Shown here piece after piece: positions 35,055-44,827 of a stretch of DNA of 64,000 nt. The translations under genes and the position numbers were made by a program. Each line of letters begins with the position of its first letter. Position 1 is the stretch's first letter. The notes under the pieces were generated by a model. That model was not told where the DNA came from and did not search any database. It saw only the letters and a list, made by a program, of their open reading frames with translations. This stretch comes from Coniella vitis (Eukaryota > Ascomycota > Sordariomycetes > Diaporthales > Schizoparmaceae), in contig WUJK01000007.1 in assembly GCA_011317545.1 (NCBI GenBank), positions 1 through 64,000 on the forward strand. The letters run 5' to 3'.

Positions 35055-36068
35055 GGTTCTAGTACGGGCCGGGAATGATCCCCAGAAATAAACATTACCT
35101 TCTATCATGCCAACCATATATTTATGTCTATATATCAGGATTCATTCTGAGCCGCGAGATACAGCTTCGATTTTAACCTGGGTTCAAGGTGAGCATACAT
35201 GCCTACTCTAATCAAGCGTAAATCAATGAAATATGGAGTTCGGCTTAAAGAATGATATATAAACCTAGGTAATTTGAACAGTCATCCAAAATAACGTCTG
35301 AAAATAATCCATACTTTGCAATGATTACTAAATGATAAATAGTCAAAATCAATAAAACATCTCCTCATACGCTTCATATTCCTTAATGCTCTTTAACCCT
35401 AAAAAAAGAGTGAAAAAAAAAGAGTGAAAAGAAAGAGTAAAAGGAAAGAGTGAGAAATATTCTGTGTTTTGGGCGCTCCCGACGGTGCTGAAAGGAGAGG
35501 CTATATACTGGTGGTGTACGAATAATTAGAAAGTAGCTCTACTTCTACGTCACATGCTTCGACGCAAGTTCCTTAGCGACGAAGTTCAACCCTAACCCTA
35601 GCCATTCAAAATTCTTCAAAACTTGAAGACTACTTCCTCATGGCGCTTTCGAAATTAAGCAGCCTCCGATGCATCGATATACGAGGAACTCAACTACATT
35701 TACTGCTGCTGGTAACCGGCGAGAAGAAGAGAGGAGGGACCCTGAGCTCAGTTTAAATAGTAGACCGAAATACAATACACTAAAACTCTGCTGCCTCATT
35801 GCTTAAATACTGCTTCCCCGAAGCAGCTTGCATCTCACTTTGCCCAGCCTGGCCCTCACACCCACCCAAATTAGATTTGTAAGCAGTATTTCACAAAGTT
35901 TGTTCACCGGTGTTTCACAAGAATGAAGTGGTGCTCGAATTTTAATACCCCGCGTCTCTCGGTTTATTAAATTACGGACCAGATCCTTCCTGACCATGGC
36001 GTCCTTATACACCAACCATACATTCTAGGTGAACATCCCGCCAAGCTCTTCCACACAATCCCACAATA
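35055..36068. other. Intergenic with a purine minisatellite and telobox
   Basis: No gene was found. A stretch of A-rich units containing AGAGTGA or AGAGTAA lies at about 35400-35457, immediately after TTTAACCCTAA. A second telobox, CAACCCTAACCCTAG, is at about 35587. Confidence 0.55.
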
Positions 36069-37403
36069 ATGGACGAGCATATTCCAACAGTCGACCTGGC
36101 CTCATACAACGCCGACGACCCGGACTGCCCTGAGTCTCGGCGCGTTGTTCAGACCCTGCACGAAGCGGCTTCCAGATGGGGCTTTTTCCTGGTCACTGGC
36201 ACCTCGGTGCAGCGCGAGACGCAAGCTGCGCTTGTTTCTGCCTCGCGCGCCTTTTTCGACCTGCCGGAAGCGACAAAACTATCCTTAGACGTCCGCGCCG
36301 GCGGGCCCGCATGGCGTGGCTATATGCCGCTCGGTGGAGAGCACACGCATGGCCACCTCGACTGGAAAGAGGGCCTGTACGTTGGCCCAGAGCATCCCGA
36401 AACTCATCCGCTGTACGGCCTACCGCTGCATGGGGCAAACCAATTTCCAGACGTGGCGCTCCCTGAGTTACGCCAGGCAGTGCTCGAGTACGTAGACCAA
36501 GTGACAGAGCTGGGGAAGACGCTGACAGATGTGTTTTCGCTGGGCTTGGGCTTAGAGCACGGGGAGCTGCGCCGGAGGTTGTTGGAACCTGAGCCGGTCG
36601 TGCTCTTTCGATGCTTCAAATATGCGCCCGAGGAAGAACACAAGGCGAGCACGGAATCTCGCGATGACAACTATGGTATCGGTGAACATACCGGTCAGTT
36701 TGAGCCCATGGACCTATATAATACGCCTGGGGCGCCTCTGCATTGCGCTAATCTGTGACACGACTGAAAACAGATTTCGGGTTCCTCACCATCTTGAAAG
36801 TGGACTCACCAGGCCTTCAAGTTAGCGCCTACCTATCACCTCAGGAGCTTCAAAGCAGCTCCCATCTTTTATTTACGATATACCTTAACTCTAACTCGAT
36901 TTATAGATTCTCTCGCCTTCGGACAAATGGGTGGATGTACCAGTTATCGAAAACTCTTTCATCGTCAACGGCAAGTCGCACTTTTCCTCGGTCAGCGCCG
37001 TAATATCTCCTCAAAAGGAATGCTACTGATATAGCCCGTGATAGTCGGTGATATGTTCGACCAGCTCACTGGCGGTCGCTATCGGTCTCGTCCCCACCGT
37101 GTTCGCCGGCCCACACCCGGCTCGGCACCTCGCCTTTCTTTTCCCCTCTTCTTTGACTTCGCTTGGGGCGCTGAGATGCAGCGGCTGCCGCTGGATCATC
37201 TGGCCCCGCTGTCTGATGAAGAGCAGGAGCTGGCCAGGAAGAGATGGGCTGCAACGACGTTCCGCGAAGTCCGCGGTACGTGGTCGCAATACCTAGCGCG
37301 CAAGGTTCAGAAGGTGTTTCCTGATCTGAAACTGCCTGACTTCGAGCCCAATTCAGCCCCTTCAACGAGGTTCACCAGGGCTGTGAAGTCGACTTCTTCC
37401 TGA
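36069..37403 (+). CDS. 2-oxoglutarate/Fe(II)-dependent oxygenase (isopenicillin N synthase-like)
   Basis: Four exons: 36069-36693, 36774-36820, 36907-36970 and 37045-37403, giving 364 residues. The N-terminal DIOX_N region has IPTVDLASYN and WGFFLVTGTSV. The Fe(II) triad is H207 and D209 (GEHTDFG) with H263 (RSRPHRV); the 2-oxoglutarate-binding Arg/Ser pair is R275-x-S277 (PRLS). All key residues are present, so it should be active, hydroxylating, desaturating or cyclising a small molecule. Intron 3 (36971-37044) starts GCAAGT: a GC-AG intron is needed to join FIVN to VGDMF, and no GT donor gives the same join. Co-orientation with the O-methyltransferase 1 kb upstream fits a tailoring pair; the substrate is unknown. 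Confidence 0.9.
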
Positions 37404-37855
37404 GGACATACCTAGGAAGCACGGAATACTCCAGTAAGGCTTACATTCCAAGATTTCATGGTTAAATGTGACCCTCCTCCCAATGATCTCAACGATATAA
37501 GATACAATATCTGCCCAAGTTCCCAGAGGCACTGTGATCAACCACTGTACGTTCTTTTCGAACCACTTTTGTCCACCAACGGTCACTTATAGCAAGCCGG
37601 CGTGCAGCAACCTATATGCTGGTCTACTAGGATGGCTCTAAGTGGCAGTCTTTCCATTACATTGTCCAAACCAAGAAAGAAATAGCCTGGACACAGTTTA
37701 ACTCGGGGATCGATTTACAATTGGTTCATACATGAATCGCGAATGCAGTGTAGTGTATCATACGGACATTGGCTGTAGAAGTGATGTGCTAAGCGTGTGC
37801 ACGAAGCCCCTCATATCACACTGCCATGCCATGTTCATCGAGATACTAAGCTCCT
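37404..37855. other. Convergent intergenic spacer
   Basis: This 450-bp spacer lies between the 3' ends of the oxygenase (+) and the NADAR gene (-). No gene or repeat is seen. Confidence 0.5.
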
Positions 37856-38482
37856 TCAAGCTTTCCTGCCATCCTTTCTCTTAGCTCTCCCCTTAGTGGA
37901 CGACTCCTCCTTTTCCCGCAAATGGTTCCTGGCCTGCATTAGCGCCTTTCCCAGTCTGTTCTCCCCCCAGTGCTGTCGGTTGGACATCGCGTCCTGGGCC
38001 GAGTATCCAATACCCCATACACGATCCTGCGACGCCGCCTCCACCAGCAGACGATCGCCCGTGGCGAGAAGTCTACGCTGTAGCTTGGGGCTCTGTCCAA
38101 ATTTAGCCACGTTGCCTGCCACGACCACCTCGCTCTTGACTTTATCCCAGCTCTCGTCCGTAAAGCCAGCTATCTGCCTCCCCAGTTGCTTCTGCTTCCG
38201 GGGGTTGTCGCTCTCAAGCACTCGCCGTTGTATGTCTTGGTCGCGGAAGCGCGCTGCCTTGCAGTACATCATGAATTGCTCTGCACAGTTGAAGGCAATG
38301 TCGGTCTCGGAAGTGCCGGCGAGCTCGTCGAGGGGGCATTCAACGATGGAGGATATCTCGGACTTGCTGACAACGAAGCTGCACCGATGCCACTGACATA
38401 ACTCTCCATTCACGGAGTCTGGCTTGAAGAAGAACAGAGGCTCTTGTGCGTCCGCACCGGTTGTTGCATCTTGTTCGGTCAT
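37856..38482 (-). CDS. NADAR-domain protein (YbiA-like, N-glycosidase fold)
   Basis: An intact single exon of 208 residues, almost all one domain. Characteristic features are an FFFKPDSVNGELCQWH start, FNCAEQFMMYCKAARF in the first third (the typical N-x-E-Q-x-M-x-x-K-A core), KQLGRQIAGFTDESWDKVK in the middle and a C-terminal GENRLGKALMQARNHL. NADAR proteins are associated with NAD and ADP-ribose metabolism, and some remove ADP-ribose adducts or hydrolyse riboflavin-pathway intermediates. Here it would be a cytosolic enzyme of that kind, exact substrate unknown. It ends in a basic Lys/Arg-rich tail. It is convergent with the oxygenase, so it is not an obvious member of the same transcription unit. 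Confidence 0.85.
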   Translation of the reverse strand: MTEQDATTGADAQEPLFFFKPDSVNGELCQWHRCSFVVSKSEISSIVECPLDELAGTSETDIAFNCAEQFMMYCKAARFRDQDIQRRVLESDNPRKQKQLGRQIAGFTDESWDKVKSEVVVAGNVAKFGQSPKLQRRLLATGDRLLVEAASQDRVWGIGYSAQDAMSNRQHWGENRLGKALMQARNHLREKEESSTKGRAKRKDGRKA

Positions 38483-40345
38483 GTTGCTCGGATTTCGAGA
38501 TGGTCCTGAATGTTTGTTGATTGAAGTTTCTGGTCTCGCAATAGCTCGTTGGGCAGATCAAAATACAAATTAGTGTAGCAAGAAGGTGTTTGACGCGTCT
38601 TGGACGTGAGCGGTGAGTTATCCTGGACTGTCGAAAAGATTCTTGCATATGTTTACTGCAGGTAAAACCGGGTCACCACAGTAACTATATAAGTAATCGA
38701 TGTCCAACCCCTCTTCTCAAGCTTCCGGTGACTCACAGCTGCTAACTGTTTGCGTCCTCACCCCGCAGCACAAGGGATGTGCTTTAACGACGTTTCTGTT
38801 TAGTGCAGTCCTGCTGGTTCTAGCAAGAGGCAGGCACGCCGCAGCCCTCCGTATATTAAGCTTGTATACTTTCTTCTTAGCGCCAGCACGACGAGTGTAT
38901 GATCATGCTGGTGTCGACGAGACTCATCCGCTGGGCTTTATTTGGTACTGCTACTATACTCTTTCAGATGCCAGTCATTGTAGATATCATGAAGTCCCAG
39001 TTAGGAATGCCTGAATCTATAAGAGTAGTATCTAAGTACATAGGCAGAGTGGGCCCCGGCCGACGCAATAGGAACTTCTCAATTGGGTGCCTAGTGCCTA
39101 GTGCCTCGTGCCTAATTTAAGTTTCTATCAAAGGGAAAGCTGCTGGAATATGCATTGCAACAGCTGTTAAATAGGGCCCACAATGTTCATAAAAATGTAT
39201 CTTGTAGCCGAATACGGTTAACTATCATGTGTAAGTGGTGAGGAAGTATTAACATATTGAACTCCCCTCTATCTTCTTACTCTGACGGCTTCGACTTGGT
39301 GTCAGTTGGATCTAGGGTTCAGTTCAAGGGCCGGCCAAAGATCAGGCAGCAGAGTTACTGCCCGAGATTTTCTTACAAAAATCACTATTCTTGCAAATTC
39401 CAGTACGGACACGCATAAGATCTGGCTGATCAAATTATTTAACGATCGAAGGTGTGCAAGTCCGTGATAGTTATCCAAGCTAAAACGAAGGAAGCCAGTC
39501 GCCGTACTGGCAAGGCTAAGGTCAGGTGCTAAGTGCTGACTAATTGGCGGCCAACAAGAAGGATGTTAACATCTAACTTACGTATGGGTATAATGGAATT
39601 TGTGTTGGCTTGACTTGGGCTTTTTGAAGACTCTTTGATATCGAGATACGAGACCAAAATGAGGGTGGTCAAGGTACCATAAGGCGAGCTGCACAACTCG
39701 ATATCCCTACACCAGTAGCCGATAGGTTGCTAAGGTCTTTTTTCATTACACCTTGGTTAGACCCTCTGTCTCCAGCCCATTCCCTAAGCCCATGAAAGTA
39801 CCGCTTAGTTTGACTGGATTAAAGATTTATTCTCTTGTGTCGAACTGTGGCTGTGCTTTACCTACATATGTAGATGTTATGGTTGGATTCGCGGTTGTAC
39901 AATACCAGAGTGTTTTCCCGTCTACAAAGAAGATGAATCTGATGATCAATTACTACGGAGGTTTTCGGGGAAGGTGAAAGGAAGAAGGCTCATGATATAC
40001 CGTACGTATATAGAAGCAGGAGGATGAACGGGCAAAGAAAGTGTCGAAACACCATACCTCGAAGACGTTCAGCGATTTGAGTGGTATTAAAATATAATGC
40101 TCTTTACCCGGTCAAGTGCTAGGGATATATTCGAAAATCCAACGTAGATCAAATACATGTTTATCGTCACCTGCCATTTGAAATACCACGTTACTCATAT
40201 TCTGACAGTAGAACGGTTGATATCATAGATCTCACGATATCTATGTCCATCATACTGGGTCAGTCGTGACATCTTCTACATGTAGTTATTTATGAATAAC
40301 TGCCTAACGCCGCTGCCAACACCTGGCTATAGCGCTATCAAACGT
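38483..40345. other. Intergenic, no gene seen
   Basis: This 1.9 kb separates the NADAR gene's 5' side from the 3' end of the glycosyltransferase. It has only short ORFs, the longest about 104 codons, and nothing recognisable. Confidence 0.45.
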
Positions 40346-42671
40346 TTAGTTCAGATCCAAGTCAGCTATTCTTGGCAGCCTTGTCTCCCCATCGACATAG
40401 GGCAGACCAGCCTCCATACGTGCCATATCATTGATCCACCTACAGTCTGGCAGCAGTTCCTTGCCTTGAGCTAGGGTATCTGCCATATATAACCAAGACA
40501 GCGCATTGCCAACCGTGCCAACCTCGTCGCTCACGTGTCCTGCTGCAAATTTGGACATTTTCTCGTACAGCTCCTTATCAGAGAAGAGCTCATATAGGTG
40601 TTGAGCGACAGCTTTGTAGTCAGACGGCTGCACTAAGAAGCCTGCCTTCTTGTCTTGGACTTGCAAAGGTATCCCGCCCGCCTTGGTAGCGATTATGGGG
40701 ATGCCCTTATGTAGTGCCTCCGAAACTTTCACTTCAAAACCTTCTCGGGTGGAAAGCTGCAAAGCGACCTTGGCGTTGGACATGAGCGCATTGAGGTACT
40801 GATCGCAGGGTCCCAAGCGCATAACAACGACATCATCAGCAATATCCGTATACTTTTCCTCCAAAGCGGACAAGGTCTCATCCAGAATTCGAGACCCGTC
40901 CGGGTCATCAAGCGCGCCATGGCCCGCAATAACAAGTTGCGGCGTCTTCTCTCGTGGCCAATCCGCCAACTGGTTGTGGCGCAACTCGGCATACGAGGCC
41001 AGAACGTCCGGAATACCCTTGGATGGATCGAATCGTGCTATCTGGACAATATACTGCCTCTTCGGGAAGTCTAACCAGTTGTGCATCTTGTATTTGAACG
41101 ACTCGGCCTGGAGCTGATGGAAATAGTGCCGGGTGGTGAACTCGCTCATTTGCTTGTTTAGACCGTCCAGCCAGTCTGTCGTAGCAGGTAGGTACCCAAC
41201 CTTGTTAACGTCAACAGATTTCGGGACGAAACCCCGGACTGGATGGCTGACAAAGAGATCGGCGTTCTGGACGTGATTCCAGACCCAATCCCAAACCTCC
41301 GCCGTCGGTGTGCCTTTCTGATCAGCAACGTCCGATCTAATCTGTATGTGGCTTCTGAAAATCACCGGACGTCCGGGGTCGACTGTCTTTGCGATATTGA
41401 CTAGTGCTGGCATCTGAGGATCATCGACAACAATGACATCCGCCCCGCCATCAGACCTGGCTGCCAGAGGAGCCCCTTGTTTAAGCCAAAAGCGCTCTGC
41501 ATTACCTCGACACCACTCGTCCAGCTTCTTCTTCATATCGTCGGTAAGGCGATCATCTGGATCAGCCACGCACTGCAACAAATTGTGATTTGTCTTTGTG
41601 ATCCGGAAAACCTCTGGCTTCGGAAAAGGAACATACCACCGGGCGTCGATGCCCAAGTGGCGGAAGAACCGAATGAGAGCATGTCGCATAAGTGCTACAC
41701 CACCTCCTTGAGGTGTGCTGTTGAAGAAGGCAATGCTGGTCCCCCGTTTTTTCATGGAATTCGCGAAATGCATAGTCGCATCCCAGGTTCGCTTGCCTAC
41801 TGTCTCCCGATACTGGTCAAGGTGAGTAATCTGGATGGAGCTCCTGCAATCGACCTCAACCTTGTTTCTGTAGCCAATCTCAATGCGTGGCTGCAGACTG
41901 GGGTTGAAGAACATCAGGCACTTTCTGGCCATCGAGTCCGCCTCTTCATCAATAGTAATGCTTGCTGGGTCTCCTTCTGCGTTGTGAAACCCCTTCTCTT
42001 TACAGCATTGTTAGCGAAAGCTTTATTTATAGGGAGTTATGGATATCAAATTACCAAAAATCATTGGGACTATATCCAGCTCGGCCCACAGTCGTGCTGG
42101 CAGCCTCGGGGCCATCTCGAAAAGTACCCTACTGATCCCCGTACCAACAAATTGGTACTGGTGGTCCCACTGATACTTGGAGATTTTATAGAGCAAAAAG
42201 TCTGTCAACGCCCGGCTCCTCTGACCGGCGCTGAGCTCTGAGGCAGGCTTGCTCTGCCCACCCTCCAAGTCTGACAGATCATCATCAGCCGCTTTGCCCT
42301 CCTGGTTGGTTCGGGTGCATTGCCCAAGTACGTGCACAGCAAAGTCAATGCTGTAAGTGCCGTCATGCGAGACAAGCCCTACTACGATGCGGCCTTGTTC
42401 GTCGACTTTCGCAGAGATGCCGAGATAGACTGGCTGCGAGATGTTAGAGCTGAGACGCGACGTTCATATGGGGAAGCTCGAGGGTAGTGGCTGGAAGTTG
42501 ACTGACATTGAGCGCAATACCATATTCACCTCTATCATCGGCCTCCTTGAACTGCTCGGCCCGTTTGACGGAGCTTCGTACAACAAAGTCATGCTTGGCC
42601 TGCGTCTGCGCGCGCCAACGAGCAGCGGCCAAAACCGCTACAACCGGACCTGCAAAGAACTTTTCTGGCAT
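40346..42671 (-). CDS. Trehalose phosphorylase/CCG-9-type GT4 glycosyltransferase
   Basis: Proposed exons 42671-42507, 42433-42055 and 41997-40346 give 731 residues, the usual family length. Intron 2 (41998-42054) has donor GTAATT and branch GCTAAC. Intron 1 (42434-42506) has donor GTCAGT and a CTAAC-N8-CAG end; another first exon from the ATG at about 42590 with donor GTGAAT also joins in frame, so the N-terminus is uncertain. The body shows STPQGGGVALMRHALIRFF, RSHIQIRSDVAD, YIVQIARFDPSKGIPDVL and LQLSTREGFEVKVSEALHKG, the last being the GT4 E-x7-E donor-binding region. The family makes or phosphorolyses trehalose, retaining the anomeric configuration, and includes the clock-controlled ccg-9 of Neurospora. 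It is likely cytosolic and linked to stress and carbohydrate reserve. All conserved blocks are intact. Confidence 0.9.
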
Positions 42672-43195
42672 TGTTTGGGGCTGATTCTATAGGCTGGAAG
42701 ACTTTGGGACAGTCGGTGTAAGAGTTCGTGACCGCCAGAGTATGGTGTTCCGGAGAACTGTATTCAAAAGAGCTAATCAAGTTATGGTGCCTGGCAACCA
42801 TCATGCGACTGTGACGTGATGCCCAGCTCACAATGACACAATGATTTCTTGGACACACAGGAGAGCGGGATGCGCCGGGCCCCCACGCAGAACCCGACGG
42901 ACCATACTATCGGACTATGTGCAGTTTGAAGAGGTCCCAGGAACTTTGTCTTGAACCCAAAATTTTAGACTTGAGTTAATCCGTGCGTCTACTATATATG
43001 CGGTCATGTTGCCGACCTGCCGATGTTTGGGTGCTTGGATGAGATATTATACCGAATTACACGCTGTAATATCGATACCTCACTCGATTCGGATTAAGCA
43101 CCTGCTTCACTCATCATGTCAAGATCACCTGGATATTCCAATTGCTTCACTGGAATAATTATGTAGCTGTTGATAAGCAAACCACCTGCCGAACG

Positions 43196-43214
43196 CTCTC
43201 TCTCTCTCTCTCTC
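43196..43214. repeat. CT dinucleotide microsatellite
   Basis: Nineteen bases of uninterrupted CT repeat in the glycosyltransferase upstream region. Confidence 0.9.
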
Positions 43215-44261
43215 GGATTAGGTACACGGATAAAAAGCAGCCCAACTTGCTTTCATCGTCAGATCCAGGGAAGGCCAAAGAGAATCTAGATAGTTTATAT
43301 TTATGAGTTAATACTATGCTTCATCGTTATTGTATTACTCTGTAGGGTACCATCCACACCTCGTATTCTTTTTGCACCCTCGAAGTCTCCTATCAGCGGA
43401 AGCGGGAGGTGGGCACGTACTCAACTTGTGCTTCCGTGCATGATTTATCGTTAAGATCATTCATCACGACCTATACGGTGGTTGCTCACTATATATACTA
43501 TGTATAAAATACGTAGGTAGAATCATCTTGGATTTTAGCGATTCGGAATCTCGACTTGAGAAAGTGATTCAGACTGAAGCCGTTACGCAGGCCGGAAGCT
43601 CGGATAGCCCGCAACCAGCACGCTAACCCGGCTATTGTAGTCGGTAATGTGTTACGACTACCCAGAGACATTAGGTCGACATTGTTCCGCTAGCCTCCAC
43701 GGGCTGGCGCCAAGCGACAGATGCTGACCTAATGCCTCCGAGGATCAATGACCGTCCGTAGATGATAATATCGGCCCCGTGACTGAGCACCCCGTAGATG
43801 GAGTAGCGCCCAGAAACGCGTCCGTAATCGCAATCTATCTCCCAGTGAATGGCTTGTACGTGTCCATTTGTGGCAGTATGTGGTAATCATATGTGTAGGC
43901 AAAAGTAAGATTGTAGTCCTTTAGATTGAACCTACGGTTTAAAATGCCACGGTAGATCTGGCTGCTTGGTCTACATTGTGCTGTGAATGTAAATGTGTGA
44001 GCATGTGCTGACCTACCAATCCGACCACTTTGCTAGCCATTTCTCCCGTATGGGGCCCGACTATCAATGACGATCTTGGTTGATTTCTACGCACTGATAT
44101 AGACGGTATGGTCCCTTCCCAGGCCGTTATATATACTCTCTAACCTTATACTCCTATTCTAATAAAGTAGAGGCTAGCTCATTCGGTTACCTAATCTACT
44201 CGGAATATAATAGGAGAATTATAAAGCGATTAACAGCTATCGCAGTGGATGGCATAGTGGG

Positions 44262-44266
<5 letters not shown>

Positions 44267-44293
<27 letters not shown>
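44267..44293. repeat. Homopolymer run of 27 A
   Basis: An uninterrupted A27 tract preceded by four T. Its length may be assembly- or polymerase-dependent. Confidence 0.9.
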
Positions 44294-44296
<3 letters not shown>

Positions 44297-44619
44297 TTAT
44301 GGGTATAGAAATACTTCCGCTTTATTCGCTGGCTAATGGGGACTTCGAGCCTGGCACAAGTTTCGAGTGACACTGACACCGCACTTGCCACCGGTGCCAT
44401 TGAGACATTGGCCATAGCCCTCCAACCATGCTTCCCTCCTTCTGAAGCCTATCAGAATGCTACGTTGAGCAACAATTTGCCTGATAGCTTCGGGCTAATC
44501 ACTGCATCTGCGCGTTGAGTGGGCCCAAGGCTAGGTACATATGATTGGCATTGGAAAATATGTATCGTTCCCAAAAAGACATAGTTAAGGAAAGCCGTGA
44601 GTATGATTCATTCTATTTG

Positions 44620-44632
44620 CCCCCCCCCCCCC
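44620..44632. repeat. Homopolymer run of 13 C
   Basis: A C13 tract followed by G and four more C, an uncommon tract in this AT-leaning spacer. Confidence 0.9.
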
Positions 44633-44827
44633 GCCCCTTTCCTATCGAGCTGTTCTGTCCTCTGTAGTGCACAAATCATGATCAGTACTCGTGATATTGA
44701 CTTATGCAAATGTTATGAGAGTCTCGGTTAGCGCCTCTATCGACAGCCCAAACTCCATCATCTCTCCTTTGGGATTGGAGCTGGTAATACCCTCGACCGT
44801 AGCGTTAGGCTTGGGTTCTGGAAGGTA

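Larger units (their letters stand above)
42672..44827. other. Intergenic with simple-sequence tracts
   Basis: No gene was found in 2.2 kb. It contains a CT dinucleotide run at 43196-43214, a run of 27 A at 44267-44293 and a run of 13 C at 44620-44632. The A run could be the tail of an old retroposed sequence, but no element body is recognisable next to it. Confidence 0.5.

Noticed and set aside
42434..42671. A frameshift at the 5' end of the trehalose phosphorylase gene
   Set aside because: A 73-bp intron with GTCAGT donor and CTAAC-CAG end joins the frames exactly, so no mutation is needed.
43196..43214. Tandem simple repeats as a CRISPR array
   Set aside because: These are uninterrupted mono- and dinucleotide tracts in a eukaryotic genome, with no repeat-spacer structure.
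44267..44293. The A27 run as the poly(A) tail of a LINE or SINE insertion
   Set aside because: No element body, target duplication or RNA-polymerase III promoter boxes were seen beside it.
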